The position numbers and the translations under genes are program-made. From the NCBI GenBank assembly GCA_009996515.1, contig JAACZV010000024.1, positions 1-64,000 on the forward strand: DNA of 64,000 bases, given 5' to 3'. Of this stretch, positions 1-8,217 are shown one piece after another. The first letter of the stretch is position 1. Each line of letters begins with the position of its first letter. Source of the DNA: Comamonadaceae bacterium. Lineage in GTDB: Bacteria > Pseudomonadota > Gammaproteobacteria > Burkholderiales > Burkholderiaceae_C. Under the pieces are notes generated by a model. The model was not told the origin of the DNA. It made no database searches and saw only the letters and a list, made by a program, of their open reading frames with translations.

Positions 1-1666
1 TGTAGCCGCGGCGGTATTCGAACTTGTCCACCGCCTTCATCAGGCCGATGTTGCCTTCCTGGATCAGGTCCAGGAACTGCAGGCCGCGGTTGGTGTACTT
101 CTTGGCGATGGAGATCACGAGGCGCAGGTTGGCCTCGATCATTTCCTTCTTCGCGTCACGAGAGGCCTTCTCGCCCTCGTTCATCTTCTTGTTGATGTCC
201 TTCAGGTCGTCCAGCGGCACCACGGCCTTGGCCTGAATGTCCGACAGCTTCTGCTGCAGCTCCTGCACGGGCGGCAGGTTGCGTGCCAGGATGGCGCTGT
301 AGGGCTTGCCGGCGGCGACTTCCTTCTCGGCCCACTTCAGGTTCAGTGCGTTGGGCGGGAAGGTCTTGATGAAGTGCTCCTGCGGCATGCCGCACTTGTC
401 CACGACGATCTTGCGCAGCTCGCGCTCGTAGCGGCGCACGTCATCCACCTGGCTGCGCAGGATGTCGCACAGCTTTTCAATCGTCTTGACCGTGAAGCGG
501 ATGGTCATCAGCTCGCTGCTGATGGCCTGCTGGGCCTTGTTGTAGGCCGGCGACTTGTAGCCTTCCTTCTCGAAGGCCTTGCGCATCTTGTCGAAGCTGA
601 CCGACATCGAATCCAGCTTCACCAGCGCGGCCGTCTTCAGCTCCTCGAGCTTCTTGGTCAGCGCCTTGGAGCCGCCGTTGCCGTCGTCGTCGTCTTCCTC
701 GTCGAACTCGTCGAAGTCTTCCTCGGCCACGTAGTCGTCGGCCTCGTCCTCGGCCACGAAGCCGTCGACAACGTCGGAGATCTGCATCTCGCCGGCGCGG
801 ATCTTGGTGGCGTACTCCAGGATGTGGGCGATGGTGGTGGGCGAGGCCGAGATGGCCAGCATCATGGCCTGCAGGCCACCCTCGATGCGCTTGGCGATCT
901 CGATTTCGCCTTCACGGGTCAGCAGTTCCACCGTGCCCATCTCGCGCATGTACATGCGCACCGGGTCGGTCGTGCGGCCGAATTCCGAGTCCACCGTCGA
1001 CAGCGCGGCCTCGGCGGCTTCCTCGGCTTCCTCTTCCGTCGACGTGGCGGTGGTGTTGCCCTGGATCAGCAGCGTGGCGGCGTCGGGCGCCTGCTCGTAG
1101 ACCGCGATGCCCATGTCGTTGAGCATGGAGATGATGGCCTCGAGGATTTCCTCGCTGACCAGCTTCTCGGGCAGGTGGTCGTTGATTTCCTGGTGGGTCA
1201 GGAAGCCGCGCGTCTTGCCCATCTTGATGAGGGTCTTCAGCTCGCTGCGGCGCTTGACGGCTTCCTCTTCGGTCAGCGCGGTTTCCTCCAGGCCGAACTC
1301 GCGCATCAGCGCGCGCTCCTTGGCGCGGCTGACCTTCATGCGCAGCGGCTTGGCCTTGGGCGTGTCCTCGGCCACGACCGCCGCCTCTTCCTCGACCGGC
1401 TCCTCGCCCTCCAGCTCACCCTCGATGTCGCTGAAGTCCTCGTCCTCGTCGGCGTCCTTCTTGGCGCCCTTCTTGGACGTGGTCTCCGCCTTGGGCTTGC
1501 GACCGCGCTTGGGCTTGTCCTCGTCAGCCTTGGCCGCCTTCGCGGCGGGCTTGGCCGCCTTCGCGGGCTTGGCGGACGATTCCGCGGCGGCCTTGGCGGC
1601 CGTCTTCTTCTTGGGCTCCTCGGCGGGAGCGGGGCTGGCCTTGGTCGCGGTCTTCTTGGCGGTCAT
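1..1666 (-). CDS. rpoD: RNA polymerase primary sigma factor RpoD (sigma-70), 3' end cut by window
   Basis: Housekeeping sigma factor that directs core RNA polymerase to most promoters. 555 codons are visible. The N-terminus (about residues 1-90) is rich in Lys, Ala and Pro and then acidic, an unconserved extension common in betaproteobacterial RpoD. Conserved sequence follows, including the region 1.2 segment [11 protein letters not shown], an acidic linker with a run of Asp/Glu, and regions 2.1-2.2 ([12 protein letters not shown], then [22 protein letters not shown]), where the window ends. Regions 2.3 to 4.2 lie outside. The ATG start has AAGGA about 8 nt upstream. It lies downstream of dnaG on the same strand, as in the classical macromolecular-synthesis operon, but behind a 331-nt gap holding a good sigma-70 promoter. 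Identification is secure. Confidence 0.97.
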   Translation of the reverse strand, partial: MTAKKTATKASPAPAEEPKKKTAAKAAAESSAKPAKAAKPAAKAAKADEDKPKRGRKPKAETTSKKGAKKDADEDEDFSDIEGELEGEEPVEEEAAVVAEDTPKAKPLRMKVSRAKERALMREFGLEETALTEEEAVKRRSELKTLIKMGKTRGFLTHQEINDHLPEKLVSEEILEAIISMLNDMGIAVYEQAPDAATLLIQGNTTATSTEEEAEEAAEAALSTVDSEFGRTTDPVRMYMREMGTVELLTREGEIEIAKRIEGGLQAMMLAISASPTTIAHILEYATKIRAGEMQISDVVDGFVAEDEADDYVAEEDFDEFDEEDDDDGNGGSKALTKKLEELKTAALVKLDSMSVSFDKMRKAFEKEGYKSPAYNKAQQAISSELMTIRFTVKTIEKLCDILRSQVDDVRRYERELRKIVVDKCGMPQEHFIKTFPPNALNLKWAEKEVAAGKPYSAILARNLPPVQELQQKLSDIQAKAVVPLDDLKDINKKMNEGEKASRDAKKEMIEANLRLVISIAKKYTNRGLQFLDLIQEGNIGLMKAVDKFEYRRGY

Positions 1667-1997
1667 GCAGGTCCTTCGGGTTTGCGCGGTCAATTCAGAA
1701 ATGCAGCAGCCACCGCTGCCTGCCCGGGCTCGGACTCAAACCGGCGGGGCAGGGGAGCGGTGGCTTTCGTCGCCGGGTATCGACCGGAATCTGGCCGAGG
1801 GACCCTGCGTGGCGCGAACAAGCTGGCGTGATCGTTTGGAGTGCAGAGCTGGCGGATGAGTTGGCCTTTCAAACCCCTTGGGTCGTCCCGTTGGGTTGCC
1901 CAGTGTCGCTGGGTGGCCGGGGTCCGGCATGTCTCTGCCGTCACTCTTGTTGACGCGCGCGGAAAACAAGAGATTATCGGCCAATTTCTCCCCAAGG
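1667..1997 (-). other. dnaG-rpoD intergenic region (rpoD leader)
   Basis: 331 nt without a supported gene. It contains the rpoD promoter at its dnaG end and, if transcription starts near 1966, an untranslated leader of about 300 nt before the rpoD ATG. An open frame through it lacks codon character and homology that I recognise. I see no clear riboswitch or terminator hairpin in it. The length leaves room for regulation of rpoD at the mRNA level. Confidence 0.5.
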
Positions 1998-2001
1998 TCA
2001 A
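1973..2001 (-). promoter_or_regulatory. Sigma-70 promoter for rpoD overlapping the dnaG stop codon
   Basis: On the minus strand TTGACC (1996-2001) is followed by a 17-nt spacer and GATAAT (1973-1978). Both hexamers are 5/6 matches to consensus at ideal spacing. The -35 box overlaps the dnaG TGA (1998-2000), so the promoter would drive rpoD independently of dnaG. The predicted start is near 1966. Confidence 0.6.
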
Positions 2002-3899
2002 AGATCCGGCGGCTTGGGCGGCGCGATCCCATGCCGCTCGCGCATGCGGGCCAGGGCTTCCAGCGCGCGCCGACGTTCCTCGTCCGTCGCGCCGCCGCCG
2101 CCGGGCAGCGGTGTGGAGGCGCGCGAGCGCAGGTCGGCGACCGCGCGCGCCAGGTCGCCGGCGGGGTCGGATTCCTCGATGCCCAAGGCCTGGATGTGGC
2201 CGGTCAGGCGGGCCACGGCCTCGCCGAAGCCGTCCGCCGCCAGGCCCGCCTGCATTGCTGCCCAGGGGCCGGGGCCGTGATGCGTCAGCTGGCGTTCCAG
2301 CCAATGGACCAGTGCGCCGTGTGTGCCCGGCAGGTCGTGGAGCAGGGCACGGTCCTCGTCGGCCAGCGTCTCCCACAGCTCGCTGTGCTGCAGCAGCAGC
2401 CGCACGGCGTTGTCCATGGGCGTCGGCGGCGCGGCCCGCGGGCCGGCGGGGCGGGGCTCTTCGTCCCGGCCCCTGCGCTTCCAGTCGCCCTTGCCCTTCC
2501 ACTCGGCCTTGCCCTTCCACTCTGCCTTGGGCTGCCAGCGGGGTTTCTCGGCCGGCGCAGCCGCCGCGGGGGCGCTCATCGTGGCCGGTGCCGGCTCGCC
2601 CAGCCACAGCGCCTGCAGCTCGGCCTCGGGCAACTGGCCTTGCCGGGCCAGTTCACCCAACAGCTGGCGGCGCAGCAGGCCCTCCGGCAGCAGCTGCCAC
2701 AGCGGCCTTGCCTGGTTGAGCATGCGGGCGCGGCCCTCGGGCGTGCCCAGGTCGCAGCCGTCGGCGGCGACGGCCAGCAGCTGGCGCGACAGCGGCAGCG
2801 CCCCTTCGATGCAGCGCTCGAAAGCCTCGGCGCCCAGCTCGCGGACGTAGGAGTCGGGGTCGTGCTCGGTTGGCAGGAAGAGGAACTTGACCGTGTGCGT
2901 CTCGGTCGCGTGGGGCAGCGCGGCCTCCAGCGCGCGCACGGCGGCGCGGCGGCCGGCGGCGTCGCCGTCGAAGCTGAAGACCACCATGTCGGTGTGTCGG
3001 AACAGCTTGTGCACATGGTCGGGCGTGCAGGCCGTGCCCAGCGTGGCGACGGCGTTGGCGATGCCGTACTGGGCCAGAGCGACGACGTCCATATAGCCCT
3101 CGACGACCAGCGCATAGCCGCGCTGGCGCATGGCCTGGCGGCCTTCGTAGAGGCCGTAGAGCTCGCGGCCCTTGTGGAAGACCGGCGTCTCGGGCGAGTT
3201 CAGGTATTTGGGTTCGCCCTTGTCCAGCACGCGGCCGCCGAAGCCTATGACCTCGCCCTGCACGTTGCGGATGGGGAACATGATGCGGTCGCGGAAGCGG
3301 TCGTAGCGCTTGGCGTCCTCGCCGGGCTCCGCCTCCGGCGTGATGACCAGTCCCGCCTCGACCAGCTGCGGGTCGTCATAGGCCGGAAAGCCGCTGGCCA
3401 GGGAGCGCCAGCCCTCGGGCGCATAGCCCAGGCCGAAGCGGGCGGCGATCTGGCCGGTCAGGCCGCGGCCCTTCAGATAGGCCACGGCGCGGGGCGCCTT
3501 GCGCAGCTGCGCCTTGTAGAACTCGGCCGCACGGACCAGCACGTCGGTCAGGCTCTGCTGCCTGGCCTTCTCGGCCTTGGCGCGTTCGCGCTGCTCGGGG
3601 CTGCGCTCGTCCTGGGGCACCACCATGCCCACCTGCTGGGCCAGGTCCTCCACCGCCTCGACAAAGGTCGCGCCGGTGTGCTCCATCAGGAAGCCGATCG
3701 CATTGCCATGCACGCCGCAGCCGAAGCAGTGGTAGGTCTGGCGGCTGGGGCTGACGATGAAGCTGGGCGACTTCTCGCCATGGAAGGGGCACAGGCCCTT
3801 GTGGTTGATGCCGGCCTTCTTCAGGTCCACATGGCGACCCACCACGTCGACAACGTCGACGCGGGACAGCAAATCCTGGATGAAGCCTTGGGGAATCAC
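1998..3899 (-). CDS. dnaG: DNA primase DnaG
   Basis: Synthesises RNA primers at the replication fork, working with the replicative helicase DnaB. The protein has 633 residues, normal for the family. The N-terminal CHC2 zinc-binding domain has Cys37, His40, Cys58 and Cys61 (CPFHGEKSPSF, then YHCFGCGVHG). The catalytic TOPRIM core has the motif VVEGYMDVVAL and the acidic SFDGDAAGRRA. A long C-terminal helicase-interacting region with a Lys/Trp-rich linker (around EWKGKAEWKGKGDWK) follows. The start is GTG (MIPQGF), the usual place for primases. The c-di-GMP gene upstream ends only 9 nt before this start, so co-transcription is likely; rpoD follows downstream with its own promoter. Confidence 0.97.
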   Translation of the reverse strand: MIPQGFIQDLLSRVDVVDVVGRHVDLKKAGINHKGLCPFHGEKSPSFIVSPSRQTYHCFGCGVHGNAIGFLMEHTGATFVEAVEDLAQQVGMVVPQDERSPEQRERAKAEKARQQSLTDVLVRAAEFYKAQLRKAPRAVAYLKGRGLTGQIAARFGLGYAPEGWRSLASGFPAYDDPQLVEAGLVITPEAEPGEDAKRYDRFRDRIMFPIRNVQGEVIGFGGRVLDKGEPKYLNSPETPVFHKGRELYGLYEGRQAMRQRGYALVVEGYMDVVALAQYGIANAVATLGTACTPDHVHKLFRHTDMVVFSFDGDAAGRRAAVRALEAALPHATETHTVKFLFLPTEHDPDSYVRELGAEAFERCIEGALPLSRQLLAVAADGCDLGTPEGRARMLNQARPLWQLLPEGLLRRQLLGELARQGQLPEAELQALWLGEPAPATMSAPAAAAPAEKPRWQPKAEWKGKAEWKGKGDWKRRGRDEEPRPAGPRAAPPTPMDNAVRLLLQHSELWETLADEDRALLHDLPGTHGALVHWLERQLTHHGPGPWAAMQAGLAADGFGEAVARLTGHIQALGIEESDPAGDLARAVADLRSRASTPLPGGGGATDEERRRALEALARMRERHGIAPPKPPDL

Positions 3900-3908
3900 C
3901 CAGGGATT

Positions 3909-6900
3909 TTAGAGAGGCGCCTGGGAGGGGCTGCGCAACCTGGCGGCCCAGCCGCTGTTGGCAAAGACCTCCATCCAGCCCTGCAGCGCCATGGGATGCA
4001 TGGCGGCGGCGATGCCGTTGCCCTGGCCCAGGCGGCAGCCCAGGCGCAGCAGCTCGCGGGCATGCGCCCGGCTCTCCACGCCCTTGGCCAGCACGGTGCA
4101 GCCGATGTTGCGTGCCAGCCCGATGACGCCCTCGACCAGGGACAGGTCCTGGGCGTCGCCCAGCATGCCTTGCACATAGCTGCGGTGCAGCTTGAGGGTG
4201 TCGACGGGCAGGCGCTTGAGCGAGCCCAGCCGCGAGTAGCCGGCGCCGAAGTCGTCCAGCGCGATGCCCACGCCCAGGCTCAGGCAGCGCTGGATCAGCG
4301 CCTGGCTGGCCGCCGTTTCGGCCAGCGCGTCGGCCTCCAGCAGGTCCAGGTGCAGCAGCGCGGCGACGCCGGGCGGCTGGCGCTGGATGAGCTCCTGCAG
4401 GCGCTGCGGGAAGTCGTGGCGGCTGAGCTGGCGGGCGCCGACGTTGACGCTGACGGGCAGGCCCTTGCCGCCGTTCAGGCCTGCGCTGGCCCAGGCGGAT
4501 GCCTGGGCCAGCGCCTGCGCGATGACCCAGTCGCCGATCTGCACCGCCAGACCGGTGGTCTCGATCAGCGGCAGGAAATGGGCCGGCGCGAGCAGGCCGC
4601 GCTCGGGATGCTGCCAGCGCAGCAAGGCTTCGACGCCCACCACCTGGCCGGTGCGCAGGTCGATCTGGGGCTGGTAATGCAGCAGCAGCTCGTCGCCGTC
4701 CAGCGCCTTCTGCAGGCGGGCCAGCGCGATCAGGCCGGCCTCGTCGCGCTGGTCCAGCGTGGGGTCGTGGAACTGCACGCGGCTGCGGCCGGCATGCTTG
4801 GCGCGGTACAGCGCATGGCCGGCGTGGCGCAGCAGCGTCTCGGGGTCGGCGTTGTCCTGGGGGTAGATCGTGGCGCCCATGCTGGCGCTGATCTCCAGCG
4901 CCAGCCCGTTGCCGACCCGGCTCTCGTGCACGGCCACGGGCGTGGCCAGCATGGCCAGCAGCCGGTCGATGCCGCGCTGGGCTTCCTCGGGTGTCTGCAC
5001 GCGCATCAGCACGGCGAACTCGTCGCCGTGCAGGCGGGCGAGCTGGTCCGCGGTGTCCGGCGCCGCCCCGCGCGCGCCACGCAGCGCGGCTCGCAGCCGG
5101 CCGCCGAGCTGCAGCAGCGCGGCGTCGGCGACCAGCTGGCCATGCTCGGCGTTGACGCGGCCGAAGTCGTCCAGGTCGATGACGCCGATGACCAGCTTGA
5201 AGCCGTCGCGGTTGGCGGCGGCCAGCGCCTGTTGCAGCAGGCGCATGAACTCGTCGCGGTTGGGCAGGCCGGTGGCGATGTCGTAGCGCAGGCTGCGGCG
5301 CAGCAAGTCCTGCTGGTGCAGGCGCTCGCCCAGGTCGCTCAGGCTGAGCAGTCGCCAGCGTGGGTCCACGCCCTCCGGTTCCGGCACGGGGCTGAGCTTG
5401 GCGGCGAAGACATGGTGGCCGCCATCATCCAGCAGGGCCTGCAGCTGGCCGCTCCAGCTCTGGCCGGCGTTCAGCCGGGCCTGCAGCTCGGCGGGCTCGT
5501 GGCCGCTGCGCTGCAGATTGGCCGCGCTCAGTGGCGCGGCCGGGCGGCCGATGAGGGCCTCGCGCGTCGCGTGCAGGACCTCGCAATAGGCCGGGTTGGC
5601 CTCGACGACGCGCCCGTGCATGTCGAGGATGGCCAGGCCTTCGCCGGCCTGCTGGAACAGCGTGGCGGCCAGGCGTTCGCGCTCCTCGGCCGTGTGGCGC
5701 CAGCTGATGTCGGCCAGCGTCGCGACGAGGCTGCGGGGGCGGCCCCGGCGGTCACGCAGTGGCACATGGGCCTGCAGCTCGTGCCAGCGCCAGTCACCGC
5801 CGTCCGCGGCCAGGCGCAGCGACAGGCCCAGTTGCTGGCGCTGCGGGTCGGCCAGCAGCTCGCGCAGGGCCCGGCGCACGGGCTCGCGGTCGCGCGGGTG
5901 GGCCAGGCGGACCCAGTCCAGCGGCGCGCTGCCCGTGGCAACGCCGTCGAGCCCGTTCGTCAGCGCCACCCAGCGGGCCGAGGCCTGGCGCCGCCCCTCC
6001 GGCAGCCGCCATTCGGCCAGCGCCAGGCCCTGGGCATCGAGGGCGCTGCGCCAGCCGTCGCGGTCGTGCTGCCGCTGGCTCAAGCCCAGGATGAGCGGCG
6101 GCAGCAGCGCCAGCGCCGCGCCCGTTGCATGGGCCGCCAGCGTGGGCGGTGCGCCCAGGGCCCACAGGCCCAGCAAGGCCACACCCAGCAGCGCATTGGC
6201 GCGCGGGGCGGCCTGCAGTGCGTGCAGGCACAGCAGCAGATGCGGCAGCAGCAGCCAGGCGCCGGGCTGGGGCTGCCAGGCGAGCGCGGCCTGGGCCGCG
6301 ACGGCGGCAAGCGCCAGCCCATGGCCCAGCCGGCGGCTGCCGTGGCGCGACCGCTGGCCGCCGGCCTGCAGCGCGGTGCCAACGCCCAGCAGCGCCAGTG
6401 CCCAGGCCGCGGCCAGTTCCAGCGCGCCGCTGCCAGCGGCGGCTGCGGAGAGCCCCGAGCCCCACAGCAGGGCCAGGGCCAGCAGCCCGGCCAGACCCGG
6501 TGCGGCCAGGCCGGCGAGCAGGCCGAACAGGCCCAGTTCGCGCCAGTGGATCAGCCGACCGGTCAGGCGCAGCCGGCGCAGCAGGGGGCGGTTCAGCGCC
6601 ACGGCCAGCAGCGGCAGGGCCAGCGCGGCCAGTACGGGGGGCGAGACCAGCAGGTCCAGCGCGGCGCCGGGGGCGTCAGGGCTGCTGAACAGCAGCGGCA
6701 GGCCAGCGCCCAGCAGCAGGCCGGCCGTCACCAGGGGCAGCACCCAGGCACTGAGGCGCCACAGCGCCAGCAGTCCCAGGGCGGCCGTCAACATGGGAAT
6801 CAGCAGGTCCTGGGGCGGCATCGCGCCGGCCGGCTGGGGCAGGCGCAGCAGGGGCGGCAGCGCGTCGGTGGCGAGGCTCCAGGCGATGATCAACCCGCCA

Positions 6901-7070
6901 CCCAGGCCGGCCAGCGCCGCCAGACCGACGCGTCTGATGCGGCGTCTGCCGCGCCGGTCATGGATGCGGCGGGGGCCTGACGGCGGCTGGGTGGGGGGCG
7001 GCGCCTGGATGCTCAGGTCGGCCTCCTGCCCATGGGCCGAGGGCTCGGGCGCGCCGGTGTGCAATGCCAT
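3909..7070 (-). CDS. Membrane PAS-GGDEF-EAL protein with altered EAL active site
   Basis: A 1053-residue hybrid c-di-GMP signalling protein. After a Pro-rich N-terminus, about residues 45-330 form a hydrophobic multi-helix membrane region. PAS-like sensor sequence covers about 340-580, a GGDEF domain about 590-770 and an EAL domain about 775-1035. The cyclase signature reads HGDEF (681-685) instead of GGDEF. The EAL domain keeps E814, N876, E912, D939, D940 and K960. However, the Asp of the usual KID motif is His962 (LKLHRSYV) and the first Glu of AEGVE is Lys996 (LAKGVES). Both positions line the metal and catalytic site in characterised EAL enzymes, so phosphodiesterase activity is doubtful and a receptor role is possible. 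It ends 9 nt before dnaG. Domain assignment is firm; activity is inference. Confidence 0.9.
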   Translation of the reverse strand: MALHTGAPEPSAHGQEADLSIQAPPPTQPPSGPRRIHDRRGRRRIRRVGLAALAGLGGGLIIAWSLATDALPPLLRLPQPAGAMPPQDLLIPMLTAALGLLALWRLSAWVLPLVTAGLLLGAGLPLLFSSPDAPGAALDLLVSPPVLAALALPLLAVALNRPLLRRLRLTGRLIHWRELGLFGLLAGLAAPGLAGLLALALLWGSGLSAAAAGSGALELAAAWALALLGVGTALQAGGQRSRHGSRRLGHGLALAAVAAQAALAWQPQPGAWLLLPHLLLCLHALQAAPRANALLGVALLGLWALGAPPTLAAHATGAALALLPPLILGLSQRQHDRDGWRSALDAQGLALAEWRLPEGRRQASARWVALTNGLDGVATGSAPLDWVRLAHPRDREPVRRALRELLADPQRQQLGLSLRLAADGGDWRWHELQAHVPLRDRRGRPRSLVATLADISWRHTAEERERLAATLFQQAGEGLAILDMHGRVVEANPAYCEVLHATREALIGRPAAPLSAANLQRSGHEPAELQARLNAGQSWSGQLQALLDDGGHHVFAAKLSPVPEPEGVDPRWRLLSLSDLGERLHQQDLLRRSLRYDIATGLPNRDEFMRLLQQALAAANRDGFKLVIGVIDLDDFGRVNAEHGQLVADAALLQLGGRLRAALRGARGAAPDTADQLARLHGDEFAVLMRVQTPEEAQRGIDRLLAMLATPVAVHESRVGNGLALEISASMGATIYPQDNADPETLLRHAGHALYRAKHAGRSRVQFHDPTLDQRDEAGLIALARLQKALDGDELLLHYQPQIDLRTGQVVGVEALLRWQHPERGLLAPAHFLPLIETTGLAVQIGDWVIAQALAQASAWASAGLNGGKGLPVSVNVGARQLSRHDFPQRLQELIQRQPPGVAALLHLDLLEADALAETAASQALIQRCLSLGVGIALDDFGAGYSRLGSLKRLPVDTLKLHRSYVQGMLGDAQDLSLVEGVIGLARNIGCTVLAKGVESRAHARELLRLGCRLGQGNGIAAAMHPMALQGWMEVFANSGWAARLRSPSQAPL

Positions 7071-7193
7071 GGTTCAGGCCGTCACCCGGCCCTGCAAAGG
7101 CAGCGGCCCCGGGGAAACCCGTGAATCGAGGCCTTGGGGCCGGTGACGAAAGCCATGGCGCAGTTTAGGTGCGGTGCCCGTCACATAAGCAAA

Positions 7194-7240
7194 GGGCCAT
7201 CCCGTAGATGGCCCTGCGCTGGCGCCGCCGTCGCGGCGCC
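7194..7240 (-). terminator. Two tandem hairpins downstream of the H-NS-family gene
   Basis: Two perfect 8-bp stems follow the stop at 7263. On the plus strand GGCGCCGC (7221-7228) pairs with GCGGCGCC (7233-7240) around a 4-nt loop, and GGGCCATC (7194-7201) pairs with GATGGCCC (7207-7214) around a 5-nt loop. On the minus strand the second stem is followed by only TTT, so intrinsic termination would be weak. They sit between the H-NS-type gene and the GGDEF-EAL gene, both on the minus strand. Confidence 0.5.
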
Positions 7241-7262
7241 GGTTTCTTTCAGCGTGGTGTGC

Positions 7263-7559
7263 TCAGACCGCGAAATCGGTCAGCTTGGCACCGGCCGCCA
7301 CGGCGGCCTTCAGCCATTTGGGCTGCAGGCCGCGACCGCTCCAGGTTTCGCCGGTCGCCTGATTGCGATATTTGGCGGCGACCTTGGAGACCTTGGCCGG
7401 TTTGGGGGTGCGCATGCTGAGGTCCGCCAGCGTCAGGCCATATTCGCTCATCAGGGATTTGACCTTGGCAACGGCCTCGTTGCGCTCGCGCTCCTTGGTT
7501 TGGCTGATCTGCTCATCAAGCGCGGCGCGTTGGGCCAGGAGTTCCTTGAGATTGGACAT
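7263..7559 (-). CDS. H-NS family nucleoid-associated protein
   Basis: A 98-residue H-NS-type silencer and nucleoid protein. The N-terminal half (about 1-50) is a charged helical oligomerisation region. The C-terminal half carries the DNA-binding signature of the family (YRNQATGETWSGRGLQPKWL, about residues 64-83), the AT-rich minor-groove reader, followed by the usual AVAAGAKLTDFAV-type end. The length matches the short betaproteobacterial H-NS/BpH3 type. A likely sigma-70 promoter lies about 100 nt upstream, and tandem hairpins lie downstream, so it is probably monocistronic. Confidence 0.93.
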   Translation of the reverse strand: MSNLKELLAQRAALDEQISQTKERERNEAVAKVKSLMSEYGLTLADLSMRTPKPAKVSKVAAKYRNQATGETWSGRGLQPKWLKAAVAAGAKLTDFAV

Positions 7560-7861
7560 GCTGCTATTCCTCTTGCGATTTGACCGGTGAGACTCCCGAT
7601 GGTGGACATCGAGGCCTCGGAGGCGCGGGGCGCCAGGCCCGGCGATTATCTCCGCCCACGAATTAAATCGCGGACCGGGGATTCAGGCAAGAGTTTTCGC
7701 CGGTTAGGGTTTTGAGTTGCGGGCAAAACCCGATGGCCGGGGATTTGGCAGGCCCCGCAGGCTGGATCTGATGGGGGGATACCCCTGGCCGCGCGGATTG
7801 CCGTGGCGGCTGACGGTATTCGCCGTGACGAAAGCCACGTCGCGGCGCGGCAGAGGGCGGC
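7560..7861. other. Intergenic region upstream of the H-NS-family gene
   Basis: 302 nt without a supported gene. The part around 7640-7720 is less GC-rich than its surroundings and holds the probable H-NS-family promoter. I see no further supported feature between 7700 and 7861. Confidence 0.5.
7662..7690 (-). promoter_or_regulatory. Candidate sigma-70 promoter for the H-NS-family gene
   Basis: On the minus strand TTGCCT (7685-7690), a 17-nt spacer, then TTTAAT (7662-7667). The -10 matches consensus at 5/6 and the -35 at 4/6. The predicted start near 7655 gives a leader of about 95 nt. A second AT-rich hexamer, GATAAT (7645-7650), has no partner -35. Confidence 0.4.
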
Positions 7862-8140
7862 TCAGTTCGACGGCGGCACGTAGCCGGCCACTTGTTCGGC
7901 GCCGCTGCCGAAGAAGAATTGCTCGGCCTGGCGCATCAGGTATTGGCGGGCGCGCAGGTCGGCGAGGTTGAGGCGGTTTTCATTGACCAGCATGGTCTGA
8001 TGCTTCATCCAGGCCGCCCAGGCCTCCTTGCTGACGTTTTCCCAAACTCGCTTGCCGAGTTCCGTGTGCACGGGGTAGGGCGGGAAGTCCAGCCCTTCGG
8101 CTTCCTTCTTCAGATAGGCACATTGGACGACGCGGGACAT
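7862..8140 (-). CDS. yggX: YggX-family iron-trafficking / oxidative-damage protection protein
   Basis: A 92-residue protein of the YggX (probable Fe(II)-trafficking) family, small cytosolic proteins linked to repair and protection of iron-sulfur clusters. Diagnostic features are the start [20 protein letters not shown] with its conserved Cys, the [18 protein letters not shown] segment and the tail with [14 protein letters not shown]. The start is the ATG at 8140, preceded by AGGAG about 6 nt upstream; an in-frame upstream extension has no family similarity. It lies 77 nt downstream of argA in reverse order on the same strand, so the two may be co-transcribed. Confidence 0.93.
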   Translation of the reverse strand: MSRVVQCAYLKKEAEGLDFPPYPVHTELGKRVWENVSKEAWAAWMKHQTMLVNENRLNLADLRARQYLMRQAEQFFFGSGAEQVAGYVPPSN

Positions 8141-8217
8141 GGCGGGCTCCTGGAACACAAATAGGGAAAACGGGCGGCACTTTAGCGCGCCGGCCGTATC
8201 GAGCGGCTGCGTGGGGC

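Noticed and set aside
1736-2032. Small open frames in the rpoD leader
   Set aside because: No ribosome site or family similarity; they overlap the promoter and the dnaG end.
1878-6980. Open frame of 1700 codons on the plus strand opposite dnaG and the GGDEF-EAL gene
   Set aside because: Gln/Ala/Arg-rich low-complexity translation typical of the antisense of high-GC genes; the minus-strand genes have clear motifs.
7143-7837. A 13-nt sequence, GTGACGAAAGCCA, occurs near both 7143 and 7824
   Set aside because: Short, only two copies, no structure or gene relation that would make it more than chance.
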